Shown: in pieces, positions 24,544-35,560 of the stretch
Layout of the letters: every line of letters starts with the position of its first letter
How positions within the stretch are numbered: the stretch's first letter is position 1
NCBI GenBank assembly: GCA_961205875.1
Contig: OY540812.1
Coordinates: 19,530,001 to 19,594,000 of the forward strand
Source: Sialis fuliginosa
Taxonomy: Eukaryota; Arthropoda; Insecta; Megaloptera; Sialidae
DNA length: 64,000 nt
Reading direction: 5' to 3'
Position numbers and translations under genes: made by a program
Notes under the pieces: generated by a model
Seen by the model: only the letters and a program-made list of their open reading frames with translations
Told to the model about the DNA's origin: nothing
Databases searched by the model: none

Positions 24544-24666
24544 CAGTGGCGTAGCAACAGAGGCTGATAGGGTGCGCTAAATTATAAATCAATCACTTTT
24601 GTCTACAATTGTCGAAAGATTTAACCACACTTTACTTTGAATACATGGCTTCTTGCTACGCCACTG
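24544..24666. mobile_element. hAT-type MITE (123 bp), CAGTGGCGTAGCAA ends
   Basis: The termini are a perfect 14-bp inverted repeat, CAGTGGCGTAGCAA / TTGCTACGCCACTG. CAGTGGCGTA ends are typical of insect hAT MITEs. The flanking octamers (AGTCCTAC and ACAATAAA) do not match, so one border may have been rearranged or the insertion is old. Confidence 0.65.
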
Positions 24667-25185
24667 ACAATAAATAAGGAATCAGCTTTCTATAACATCG
24701 ACAAATGATATTCCCAGAAGACGATTTGCTGTTCAGAAAAGCATTTATTTTAATAAACCGTAGATATTTATAGGAATTATTAATTTCCGATACAATTGAG
24801 AGTAATTTTTTATTGGTTTCAGTTCACAATATTTTATCATACAATGGTATGATAATGGTGTACCTTTCTAATGTATTTATTATTTTAAAAAGTAAGTGAT
24901 ACAGTTCTTTAAAAATACTTAACACATTAAAATTTTTAAAACGTGTTTGTTTACATTGTCATTGATAATAATTCAAACATTCTTTTAAAAATTAAAAAAT
25001 ATCATTTCACATAAAAATCTAACTGGTATCTTCCATTCCCAATATAAATATAAATTAACCACCCGATACCATTTAATATCAAAAAGTGTCACCATTACAC
25101 GATAAACACAACTGTTTCAACTACAACAGATAGCTTAAATATATAATCGTCACTTTGAATTACAAGTAAAAACAAAACAAAATCA
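24667..25185. other. AT-rich spacer
   Basis: No gene or repeat recognised. Confidence 0.45.
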
Positions 25186-25400
25186 TCCCTCGCAGATCCA
25201 GACACCTCTGGTAGAACGCGCGCACAGATTTCGTGATCTGAATATTTTAATGTGTTCACAGCCGAAGGCGAGAATTTTGCGCCGAGCCAGTGTAGGTGTT
25301 TGGGGTGGTATTTCGCTACAGATTATATCAGATCTGGATTAGCATCGACTGTCTGATCATCGGGTATCTTGTCTTGTTTCTTTCTTTTTTTATCTCGTGA
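25186..25400. promoter_or_regulatory. GC-richer island, candidate regulatory element or untranslated exon
   Basis: Includes GGTAGAACGCGCGCACAG, CAGCCGAAGGCGAGAATTTT, GCGCCGAGCCAGTGTAGG, and ATCAGATCTGGATTAGC with an Otx/Bicoid-type GGATTA core. Non-repetitive by eye and without a coding frame. Role inferred from composition. Confidence 0.3.
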
Positions 25401-25589
25401 GATAATTTGATACAGTTGAGTGAAAAGAGATACTTCGTGTATAAGAATATTGTTTAAGAATTTATTTTAATCCAAAGAATAATTTTAATTGTATATACTT
25501 GACTCGCAGAATACATATACGTAAATTATAATTAAGTAATAAATTAATTTTTTCATCTTCTTGGTTAGGACTGTAGGACAATTTCCTCT

Positions 25590-25640
25590 GCCTAATCTTC
25601 AGTGGCGAAGCTGGGAAATATTGAGATAAAAATGTAGTCT
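25590..25640 (+). repeat. hAT-type end fragment (CAGTGGCGAAGCTGGG)
   Basis: CAGTGGCGAAGCTGGGAAAT at 25601 onwards resembles the left end of hAT elements and is followed by a decayed AAAATGTAGTCTCAATC. No matching right end is found, so it is a fragment. Confidence 0.4.
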
Positions 25641-25769
25641 CAATCTTCAACCAAACGAACTGTCTTTAAATAATTTAAAATAAAATTATAAAAATGTAAT
25701 AACTATAATATAGAACTATAGAGTGCATAGAAGAAGCTTGTACATTGTTTATCTATATTCTTTGTACTT

Positions 25770-25814
25770 ATAGTTCTAAGAGTTCCGTGAGTCGACAAAG
25801 TTTGAAGACCACTG
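25770..25814. repeat. hAT-type right end fragment
   Basis: Reads GTGAGTCGACAAAGTTTGAA GACCACTG. Reversed, CAGTGGTCTTCAAACTTTG is a hAT-like terminus. The partner end is not recognised upstream. Confidence 0.4.
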
Positions 25815-28330
25815 CGTTATATGAATGAAGTTATATTTAAACAATAACCAACAAATTTTAATATAAATCAAAATAATATTAAAATTCTGTCGATAATTTT
25901 ACGATAATAAATTATATTATTTTGTCTTTCTCATAATTTACACACGATGAAAAGAAAATAACAACTTTCTGTACAAAATGATCTACAATCACGTTTTAAA
26001 CCTAATCTTACTTTCCTATTTTAGCAAGAACGTTACTAATTCAGCATGAACTTTACATTATGCTTTAATAATAGTAATAAATTTAGAAAATAGCGTAACT
26101 AAAGTTGACTGTTATTATCGCTAAGAGCGTTTTTCTATAAAAAAATCGGATAAAAATATCACGAAAAAAATATATAAAACGGTTCATATAAAATTTGAAT
26201 TAATTATTTATAATAACTTTATTGGTTTATATATTTTTCATATTTTATTTTATTTTGAATAACAAATAAATTGGTTTGCGAACTAATTTATTTACAATTC
26301 CAGAAAACAATCAAATTATTAATATAACAAACTATAAAAGCTATAAACATTATAACTATATAGGTATATAATAAAATTACTATGCGAAGATAAATCTATA
26401 ATTTTTTTTAATATACCTAACACATAAATACAAACAATCAAAATTAATGAAATAATGAAGTTAATAAAAATCAGTAGAACCAACTTTATAGAACTGGCAA
26501 TAACAATGATATAAAAATATCTTGCAGACTGTATACAAAGGTTACTATAAAATTGTCTACAAACATAATAATATACTATTAATGCATTGACATTTATTTG
26601 ATACAGACATATAAATACCAACATTAAAAAAATAAAAAACATAAATATAAAAGTGGTTCGAACAAACATAAAAAGAAATACTTTTCAATAAGCTTTCTTC
26701 TCTCTAAATAAAGTCAGCAAAAGTACATATTTAGAGCTTACCACATACGAAAATTGGAAGCTTACCCGACAAATCTCAGAGTTATTAGGAGTTCTGGAAT
26801 GTATAACACATGATATCCAAGATTTTTTTTAATGTAAATACAAAATATATTGGTTGGAGTTCCAATATTTCCTAAAAGTTTTCGCTATGAATTTTATATG
26901 AACCTTTCCGAACACACTTTCAATGGAAATAAACTTTTTATGTTGCTAGTTTGATTGTTTTTTATTTGCTTTTACTTCCTCTATTTGCATTCTATATTTA
27001 TATTTCATTGCTGTGTTATTTCCTGTAGAATATGTAAAATGTAATACATCATTTATAAAGGATTTTTATTACAACGTGTCATTTTAAAATTCATTTTTTC
27101 ATACAATATATCACTACATACATTGTACCATACAGTAGTTAAAGAGGATATTTTATATTATCTATTCAAATATTTTCAGTACATCGTACATGTCATGTAT
27201 GTATTTTAAAAAAACTTGCTGTTGTCACTACAAGATTTTTTATACATTATCAAATAAATAAAATATTGAAAACCGTTCATTATTCTATACAAATTTTATT
27301 TAAAATATTTTTTTGTTTGCGAACCGTTTAAAAAAATGTAACATTTAAATAGGTAAGACAAAAATAAATGTACGTATATCTTCCAGTAGACAAGAAAAGT
27401 ATAAAGAAAAAGAAGAAAACAAGATACGTTTCCAGTTTAGTGATGCTCTTCAAAAATTGAATTAAAAAAAAATTATTTGTAAGTTTCACCATTTTGGCTT
27501 TAAAGACGTTTTGAATTTTTTCATGATTAGGTACTATTATGTTAGTATATTATACAATTTATTTTATATACCAACAAAAAAAATATAAATATCACTATCA
27601 GACGTATTTAAATTCATTTTATTCAAAAGTTTTGTACGATATAATATAACAACTTCAAAAATATTATGACTTGCTATATAGTAATTAAAAATTAATAATT
27701 TCTAAGTAATATACCTTCTTGCAAGATATAAATATTTTAAATTACAACCAGTTATCAGCGATTAAAAGCACACCTACATTGTTCATTAAGGTAATAAATA
27801 ACAAAATGTATATTCCGTAATTGATAAATAATAATTACCATGAAAAGCGTAAAATTATTAATCAATAAAATACTCGAAGTAGAAAAGTTCAGAGATTAAA
27901 TTAATAATTTCTGTTTTGATATATTCGTTATATGAGTGATGTTAAATACGTTAAAAATACTAAAAAAATTTCTCATAATAATATAAGTTTTTTGTTGAAA
28001 TATTCATAATTCAAATATTTTTGGAGGTTAACAACATATTTGATATTTTATGTTCTCAGTTCTCACTGACTAATTTAATAATGTACCTATATTTTTTTCA
28101 TATGTTTTTTCCACTAAAATACAATTTCTAGTGGATTTAGAAAAGTTTCACCATTAATGTATGTACTGTTAGGTCCATACACATCTTATTCATATTCATA
28201 AATATTTCAAAGTGCTTCAGTAATCCAACAATAATTAAAACAAATAAAAAACGATACATAAAAAAACCTTTTCTAAGTTTCTTTCACAATAACTCGAGAC
28301 CCTTCAAAATTTAGACGAAGGAAAAAGAAG
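25815..28330. other. AT-rich spacer
   Basis: About 2.5 kb of strongly AT-rich sequence. I see no coding frame (a 116-codon minus frame at 26319-26669 is a hydrophobic low-complexity artefact), no terminal repeats and no GC-rich patch. Confidence 0.5.
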
Positions 28331-28339
28331 CTCCACATC

Positions 28340-28440
28340 AATTTTCTAAGGGACTAGGAGGGGGAAGACAGCTAACCCCCTACCCCTCACACCAACCACC
28401 TACCTACTTACATACACACACACACACTCACTTCACTATT
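28340..28440. repeat. Pyrimidine-rich low-complexity tract and (CA)n
   Basis: CCCCCTACCCCTCACACC, CCACCTACCTACTTACATAC and CACACACACACACTCAC follow each other on the plus strand. Confidence 0.7.
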
Positions 28441-28804
28441 CAGCGATTGAAAGAACAATTTTTTGTTTGCTTTTTCTTTCTTTCGTTCCTCGGATTCTTT
28501 TCTGTTCTTATAAGTGTATTTGGTTCATTGAGCAATCTATACATATTGCTTTTTGTCTCACGATATCCTAATGCCTGTTATTAAAATCAGATGATGTGAT
28601 AAATATTGAATTACCTTATTCATATCAGGTTGATGCTTGTTTAATTGGTATTTCTATTCGTTTTTTATTTGATACAGACGCAGACTATATCGTATTTCTT
28701 GACCTTCGTTTTATATTATATATTATAAAGTGTTTGTATTAATTTTTAAAGAAGGTATAAAACACTCGAGACTGTTTTTTATCCCGGTAAATCTAGCATT
28801 ACGG

Positions 28805-29974
28805 CAGTGGCGTTCAATTCATAGCTTTACTATTTATACAAATTTTCAATTTTATGTTAAATATGATTAAACATTAAAATTTTAGAAAATTAAATAAGAA
28901 AAATCAAAGCTATGGCTGCTCGCTTCTTAGTTTCGAAACGAGATCGAGGTTGAAGCAAGATTGGCTTAACTTCAGACGAAACGAAATCAATTTTATAAGT
29001 ATTTTTAATATTTTTTGGAGTCATTTTTCAATATACAGCAAAACTTTACAAATCTTATCAAAAGTTTCGTCAAAGGTCTCAGTTTTAAACGATTTTCAAT
29101 TATTAGTTAAAATTTACTTAATTTTATATTAATATTCAAATCAATAATTAAAATAAAATAAGGTATATCAACAGAATTCGATTCTTTTACAATTCCTTTA
29201 TTTATTTAGTACATAAGAATAAATGGAAACAATTATAGACATAGGGCATGGACCGCGCATCTAACTCGAAAACAGAGTCGTGTCAAAAGAAAGAGATAAA
29301 AAATGGTTGGGATATACTTGTCATTTTTAAATAGAAGTGTATTTAATTCTTATTAGAAAAACAGATAGATATATCCCAAAACTACCGAATCTCTCACTGT
29401 TTTAGAGAAATGTTACACCATAATGTTAATCCAGAATGCGCGGTCCACGCTCTATATCTATGGAAAGAATAATTTATAAATTTACCGACACCAAGAATTT
29501 TCTCAGTTACAGTCTAATATGAAACAAGATGGTTTCAATTTTCACAAAACAAGACCAAGACGAAACATTAATTACAAAAAATTGATGAAAAAATAAACAT
29601 GCAATGTGCAATTTTTAAGCAACCCAAAAATTTGAAAATAAATAAAATATATCATCAAAATAAAAATAATTATCCTAATACTTAAAAAATTGTGTTAATT
29701 TATTTTAAAATTCAAAATTCTTATTTTAAATTCATCGCGATCGACTTGTTGGTCACAACTGGTAAAAGTATATATCTTTATCTATTTACTTAATTAATTT
29801 ATAAAATTATCAAAAATAAGATAGTCTTAAATCATAAATTGTACTTCGTACTCATTTTTTTTTAAGATTTCAACTACCATAATATATTTTCATTTATGTA
29901 CTTATTTACTAAATTAATCAATCTTGTGTAAAAGAACATCTATTTAAGAATAAATCAAATCTGGTACGCCACTG
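28805..29974. mobile_element. Possible hAT-type element with GACGAGAC-like repeats (tentative)
   Basis: CAGTGGCGTTCAATTC at 28805 and, reversed, CAGTGGCGTACCAGATT ending at 29974 share nine terminal bases. Inside both ends lie decayed copies of the GACGAGAC unit (CGAAACGAGATCGAGG near 28934 and CAAGACCAAGACGAAAC near 29547). A smaller MITE (29244-29452) is nested inside. The flanking octamers (CATTACGG, TTAAGTGT) do not match, so the pairing of the two ends is not proven. Confidence 0.3.
29244..29452. mobile_element. TA-flanked MITE (209 bp)
   Basis: Between TA 29242-29243 and TA 29453-29454. Ends are GGGCATGGACCGCGCATC and, reversed, GAGCGTGGACCGCGCATT, with two mismatches in the first 17 bases. 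TA duplication fits the Tc1/mariner superfamily or related elements. No coding capacity and no second copy in the window. Confidence 0.72.
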
Positions 29975-30514
29975 TTAAGTGTGCCGTATAGTACATTACA
30001 GTATTAGTTTCACATACGCTTAGTGAGTAAATTATGTCTATTTTTGGTTGTAATTTTCTGGTAATAATAGTTTTTAAACTCCAGTTCGTGTTTACATAAA
30101 TCTTGCTCGACGGTCGACCATTGCAAAGAACTAGTTTAAATCAATTTTATTGTGTATGTAATAACGCAAACAGTGCGGTAAATATTTATTTTTGTTTTTA
30201 AAATTCAACATGTGCACGAGTCCTGGGTGAAGAAGCATAAAATTCGTCTTTGTTTCATGTTGCATTAAATTTATATTTAAAATCTGTTTAGTTTGAATTT
30301 AGTTTTTAACTATTAAACAAGGTATAATAAAAACAATTACCTATAATAAATTACCAAAAGATATTTCGAAATAAAATTTGGACTTTATATTAAAAAAAAG
30401 AAGGTAGATAACACAAATTTATAAATAAAATAAAAATTAATTGTATAATAATAGCTACCAATATAATCGAATAAAGATCTTAAAATTTAGATATATACAA
30501 ATTATTGTATTTAA

Positions 30515-30751
30515 CCCTCCAGCCGCGGGCGATTATTTTATTTATTTTTTGTTTAAACCGCGGGATATTTTTATTTGCTATTATAATAGTTATAAGGATT
30601 GTATGTAAATAAAAGAAAATAGATTCAACGGGGAACTAACGTTTCCCGAAGCTTAATCATAAAAATTATAAGCAACGCGATAATAGCGTTACTCCGCGGA
30701 ATTGTATAGAATAAGTAAAACGCGATATCCACGTCGCCCGCGGCTGGAGGG
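30515..30751. mobile_element. piggyBac-type MITE (237 bp)
   Basis: Flanked on both sides by TTAA (30511-30514 and 30752-30755), the invariant target of piggyBac transposons, and starting with CCC. The ends CCCTCCAGCCGCGGGCGA and TCGCCCGCGGCTGGAGGG form a perfect 18-bp inverted repeat. Short internal motifs echo the end on both sides (AACCGCGGGAT at 30555, CTCCGCGGAA at 30693). There is no transposase gene. The perfect ends suggest a comparatively recent insertion. Confidence 0.9.
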
Positions 30752-30889
30752 TTAATCTAAATACGAGCACTTTATGTTAAAAAAATCTACTCTAAAATTC
30801 AGTAAAAAGTTAAATCAAAATTGGTAATAAGTACTTTCAGTACTCCAATCAAGCCAGCTGTGATTATCTAAAAAAAAATCGGTCGCTTA

Positions 30890-31338
30890 TTCGCTATGGT
30901 CAGTGACCACTCTGCCACCTATCGGATAAAACTTGAACCCTTCTGAAGTTCCCAAACAGCGATTTGAATATAAATTAAGATTTATATTATTAATATTATT
31001 TACCATTCAATGTAAATGTACTATTAAAAACGTCATTGGGAGTAAAGTATGCACAGCAAACAAATATTTTTATAATTAATGGGGGTGAAGTTTAATTTTT
31101 TCACCCATGTTTCTTTGAAAGTTGCATTTTTTGCAAGAGATGAAAACTTAATGTTTTATTGGATAAATTACTGTCACAATTTGGTACAGCACAACGTTAT
31201 AGTTATTCTTTTATTCTTGATTGCATTTCAATCATAATTTTTACATTATATTTAAATGTTTCAAATGACTGTTTGGGAACTTCAGAAGGGTTCAAGTTTT
31301 ATCCAATAGGTGGCAGAGTGGTCATTGACCATAGCGAA
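30890..31338 (+). mobile_element. Long-TIR TA-flanked MITE, family D copy 1 (449 bp)
   Basis: Between TA 30888-30889 and TA 31339-31340. The terminal inverted repeats are about 78 bp (TTCGCTATGGTCAGTGACCA inward to CCCAAACAG) with only two mismatches in the first 70 bases. A second copy in reverse orientation is at 57956-58350. The two short frames here lie in the inverted repeat and AT-rich middle and are not genes. Likely mobilised by a Tc1/mariner-type transposase, judged only from the TA duplication. Confidence 0.88.
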
Positions 31339-31341
31339 TAA

Positions 31342-32955
31342 AACAAGTAGTTTTTTTGCGAAAATATTATATAAAAAAATTCTTTTAAATGAATGTTTTT
31401 TTCAAATACTGGTCGTATATGGAAAGGGTTATCTAACAAAACATATCGGTTACATTCTATATTGTTTCGTACTTGCATATGTATGTGCCGTACCGATTAT
31501 GTTTGTTAACACATATTGTGTGCAGAAAAGCGAACTGCGTTGGTAACAAGCTACTGTGGTTTTCTGACATAACCATCGGACAGTATTGTTGGTCGAGTGT
31601 GAGACACATGTACACATTTTGAACAGACTCGACGTCGCCGAAAAGATTAGTGAAAAATAAACTATTTCTATGCAAATAGATATCACACATATTATATACA
31701 ATATATATAATATGTATATATGTACCTATGTATGTACATATATACATAACAGAACAATGATATGTATAAAATGTAATTAGATATAGGTACAAAGAAAAAT
31801 AAAATTTAAGTTTAGGTATACAAAATTCTATTTAAAATTAGTAAATTAATCAAATATTGATAAACTTTTTTTTGTTTTATAAGCAAATGGCCCAAAATTA
31901 CCACGTCTTTATAGTAATTATTTTCAGTCCTGAATTTAGATCGTTAATTTAAGATACAGCCAAAAATATTAAACATAACTCAAATATAGTTATCATTACA
32001 CGAAAGCTTTAAATATTAATTTAAAAGCTCAATTATCATATATGTATGTATATTGTAATTAATATTAATTTCCTTGTACGTAAATCTAGATCAAAAAAAG
32101 ATATCAAATAAATGGGATTCAAACCTGAAGCCTTTGAAATAAAAAATAATAAACTTATATCTAATTAAATATTTCCGGTATTTGAATAAAAAATATTTCA
32201 ATACATAGATAAGAAGAATACAACAAGTCCTTTATACGAGCGGTCTACATGAAAGGAAATATTATATTTTATCGTGAATATAACAATAAATAAACTATAT
32301 TTGATCGCGAAAACGTGGAACCAATAAAATAAGATAAAATATGACATTATCAAATTCCATAGAGCTTAATAATTTTTTAACGAATTAATCAACAAAGAAA
32401 GTCTTTGTGCTAAACACTTCACAAAAGAGTAGTTGTTTTTGAATTATTATATTAGGATTGAATCCCATAATAATATTAAAAATTACTCCTCACCTTAAAA
32501 AATTCCGATTTAATGTCACAAAATCCACTTTAGATTAAAAGTTCACTAACACCAAAAACACTTGCGACAAAAAAGAATCAATTAGAATTAATAGTTATTT
32601 TATCTGTCACATTAACACCATAATATAGAGATAAAATGCATATCAGTATATGCACTAAAGTACATAAACTTTTATGTTTACAATTTAACTTTGTCTCACT
32701 TCAACTTCTGTATATAATACACTCCTTCATAAAACGTGTTTCAAATTTTATATCCACATAAAAAAATTTGTTACTAAAAACATCCACTGATTGTCGGTAA
32801 TTTTAATTCGATGTATTAACATAAAATAAAAATAGTAAGTATAAATACTTTCACAAGCACTTCAAAACAAACCACAAACTTTGTTATAAAATATATAAAC
32901 AATCCACATTAATCAAGTTAGTTATAAAATAAAAACAAAACACAGCATGTCTTGA
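31342..32955. other. AT-rich spacer
   Basis: About 31400-31660 is slightly GC-richer and open in several overlapping frames on both strands; none resembles a known domain. The rest is AT-rich without repeats. Confidence 0.4.
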
Positions 32956-32957
32956 AG

Positions 32958-33192
32958 TTTTGACAAGAGCAACTCACGCCGCGATATATGAAACGCCGGT
33001 AAAAGCGCGCGACACTAACACCCTCTATACGGGTACAAGTTGTACTGTTGAATCTGTCGACGGGATTCGCCATGTAGACCTGCTCGAATACCCGCGAGTC
33101 TTGTACGCAAGCGCAGCACGCGCGAGTCGCTGTAGTGGGGATAACACAGCGGTCCATTCCTTCAGTATGATTTGCTAGACTCATTTATGATT
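32958..33192. promoter_or_regulatory. CpG-rich island, candidate promoter or 5' exon
   Basis: About 230 bp rich in CpG (CACGCCGCGATATATG, AAAAGCGCGCGACACTAAC, AATACCCGCGAGTCTTG, GCGCAGCACGCGCGAGTCGC) in AT-rich DNA. Overlapping open frames occur on both strands (72 codons plus, 88 codons minus), so reading frame is not informative. On the minus strand GCGGC|GTGAGT could serve as a splice donor near 32972. I cannot choose strand or name a gene. Confidence 0.35.
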
Positions 33193-33640
33193 GTGTATTT
33201 GTAATTATTTATAATGGTTGGCTAATTAGTAGATACAATAAAAAATAGCGACACTAGAATCATTAGTAAAAGTATGAGCGAGATGAAAGATGTTGGTAAT
33301 GATTTATCTTTGAAAACTATCAAAATAAAGAGTTTAAATCGACATATTAATATCATTATAAGTTTCTTTATACCATTTAAAATTTCATGCAAATACAGTA
33401 GGCGTCGGTTATTGTGTTAGTGGTTAAAAGAATGTGTTCGCTGTTCACTTTTCAAAGGATGGAAACAAGCAACCGAAATACATGTTTATTTCGCCAGTTA
33501 TTACTATCAAAAAACGTCAACTCATATTTTCAAATAAAAGTCATATACCTATTCGTCTAAAATAAGATTTAACAGTCTATACAAAAATACTAGGGTCATA
33601 GAAATACTTCCTGACAATTAATTGTAATTACCTTAGCTTA
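33193..33640. other. Spacer
   Basis: Moderately AT-rich; nothing recognised. Confidence 0.4.
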
Positions 33641-33654
33641 GATTTTTGTCAGTA

Positions 33655-33752
33655 ATGTTTAGGTCAGAAAGACAAAACAACAACGTCGTGTTTTTTGACA
33701 AAATAGCAACAAAAATACCCTGTTGCTGTTTTTAGTGGTCAAAATACACAAA
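33655..33752. mobile_element. Family B MITE, decayed copy
   Basis: Contains AGACAAAACAACAACG and, inverted, CTGTTGCTGTTTTTAGTGGTC, matching the arms of the MITE at 7095-7234. The outermost bases and the TAA flanks are poorly preserved. Confidence 0.55.
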
Positions 33753-33848
33753 TTTTCTCACATTTTAATTAAATGTTACACCGAAACAGCTATCAATATA
33801 TAACAGAAAAATCTAATTAAAATTTATGCATAAGAGTTTCTTTATCTG

Positions 33849-34480
33849 TTTTGCTTCCTCGTCATATCTTTGTGATCGTTTTTTAAAACGATCACAAAGA
33901 TATAAATAATAATAATAATTTAATTAACTTGATCTTTCCGTTTCAGGTCAAGACAAACAATTTTTGTTCTGTGTCTGTCTGAATCCTTGTCACACGCATT
34001 ATTCATGAATCACTGAACCGATATTAATGAAACTTGGTTGGTTGGTGGTTGGGTCTCGCTAGAGGACAGTCCCATTTAAAATCATCAAAATCGTGTTTAA
34101 AGGGGAGGGATGACATCCCAAAATATTTTTTTTCAAGATATTAAAGAACGACAAAAACAGTCGTTATTTGTTTTTTACAATTGCTATTTATTCTGACATT
34201 TTAAATGTCATTTTGACATTTGCACAGCAGAACAAATTAAATTTAGATTAAAACTATCAAAAAATTAAAAAAATACGTAAAAATTATCAGGAGCGTATGA
34301 AGAAAAAATTTAGATTAATATTTTTTAATAAACTTGTATAAAAATTAAATGGTTAACAAATGGCAAGTAGTTCATATGAATAAGTACTTTATCGGGTTTT
34401 AATTAATAAAATTGTTCAATAATTAACACTGCATTTACTTGGCTGATGATTTATTTTTAACGTTGAAAAAAAAATTATGT
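33849..34480 (-). mobile_element. Dispersed repeat E, copy 2 (reverse)
   Basis: Reverse complement of the repeat at 10905-12104: TTTTGCTTCCTCG at its left edge corresponds to the CGAGGAAGCAAAA end, and the shared phrases extend to about 34445 (TTACTTGGC) in the same order. Only one copy of the 3' unit is present here, unlike the tandem pair at 11-12 kb. A perfect palindrome at 33864-33903 occupies the 3' part. No coding capacity. Confidence 0.72.
33864..33903. repeat. 40-bp perfect palindrome (19-bp arms)
   Basis: Arms ATATCTTTGTGATCGTTTT and AAAACGATCACAAAGATAT are separated by TT. The AAAACGATCACA phrase is also in repeat E (near 11690 and 12053), where it is not palindromic, so the palindrome probably formed by an inverted duplication inside this copy. 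Confidence 0.9.
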
Positions 34481-34523
34481 AGTACCTATTGAATGATACA
34501 ATTAGAATTTTAATACAACTTTT

Positions 34524-34580
34524 CGTGGTTAATTTTTCATATGGGGCTAATTTTGTGCTCTATATGAAAAATTAACCACG
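34524..34580. repeat. 57-bp inverted repeat (19-bp arms)
   Basis: Arms CGTGGTTAATTTTTCATAT and ATATGAAAAATTAACCACG are perfect, around a 19-bp loop. It is directly followed by the 34-bp palindrome at 34583. Confidence 0.9.
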
Positions 34581-34582
34581 GA

Positions 34583-34616
34583 AAACACGTTCAAATAATA
34601 TTATTTGAACGTGTTT
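34583..34616. repeat. 34-bp perfect palindrome
   Basis: AAACACGTTCAAATAAT followed immediately by its exact reverse complement, with no loop. It sits two bases from the preceding inverted repeat. Confidence 0.92.
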
Positions 34617-34677
34617 ATTTACTCTGCTTTTCAATCAAATCCTTCTATGGTATAATATAACCCAAGATTATATCAAA

Positions 34678-35560
34678 CTAGCTGGGCCCACGCGGCTTCG
34701 CTCGCGTGGACTACTGAATTATTGTTTAGGATTTAAAAAATATATAGTTGAATTAATTACAAACACGATTAGTTATTAATGTAATAAAAACCAAATAACA
34801 CTTAAATTACCTACCTAACAAAAACGAATCAGAACAAAAAGTATAAATAATTTTTGTTCTATTTAAATTTAAAAGTTAATTACTGAAAACAAAATAAACA
34901 ATTGACAATCAAAAGAATACCGGCCTGTTCCCTTTCCTCTGCCCTTCGCTTCTAGTTGGTACGTTCCATCGCCATACACGAGTCACCATCGCACGAATAA
35001 TATTTTCCCGTATAACATATATTTCGATATTTTCTAAACTATACGACCTAATTGGATGCTGTAAATGGCAAATTATATCTACATTAAGTACTTATGACGA
35101 TGAAATCATTTATTTCGATAAGGATTAAAGTTTTGCATGTCATAAGTCCACGTAAACAGAACCCAAATATTTTATGTTTTCTTAGTAACATAAAAGCAGT
35201 AATTGTGGCTTAAATATAAAAGTTAGACATATGGTGTCGCGGACTTAATTGTAGAACTTTTGATTCTGCACAATTCTTTAATACATTATTTTGTTCTATA
35301 TTGAACGGTTTAGGCAGCGTATTACAAAACAGCGCGCCGACGGCAAAATTTTTTCCGACTTGATTTACTATTATCGTCACTGCTTAGTTGTTATGTTACC
35401 TAACGTAAAAAAATATAGCCTATAACCTGGCCAGAGAACGTACCTATGAATTAAAAAAAAAACACGTAAATCGGATAAGTGGTTCTCGAGTGATAAGGTA
35501 ACTAACGGACAGACAGACAGACAGACAGAGAGACGTTGAGCTTTATATATATTAAGGATG
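34678..35560 (+). mobile_element. Retroelement-like unit with 'gcggcttcgctcgcg' head and GACA tail
   Basis: Begins CTAGCTGGGCCCACGCGGCT TCGCTCGCGTGG and ends with CGGATAAGTGGTTCTCGAGT, a (GACA)n tract at 35508-35530, and TTTATATATATTAAGGA. Heads and tails of this kind bracket non-LTR-derived repeats that are abundant in Lepidoptera. The interior (34920-35410) includes CGTTCCATCGCCATACACG and CAGCGCGCCGACGGC but no reverse-transcriptase motif. Boundaries are approximate. Confidence 0.6.

Noticed and set aside
26319-26669. 116-codon minus-strand frame, hydrophobic, as a possible membrane protein
   Set aside because: It consists of Ile, Phe, Tyr, Leu and Asn codons expected from AT-rich DNA, with no start context, domain or neighbour support.
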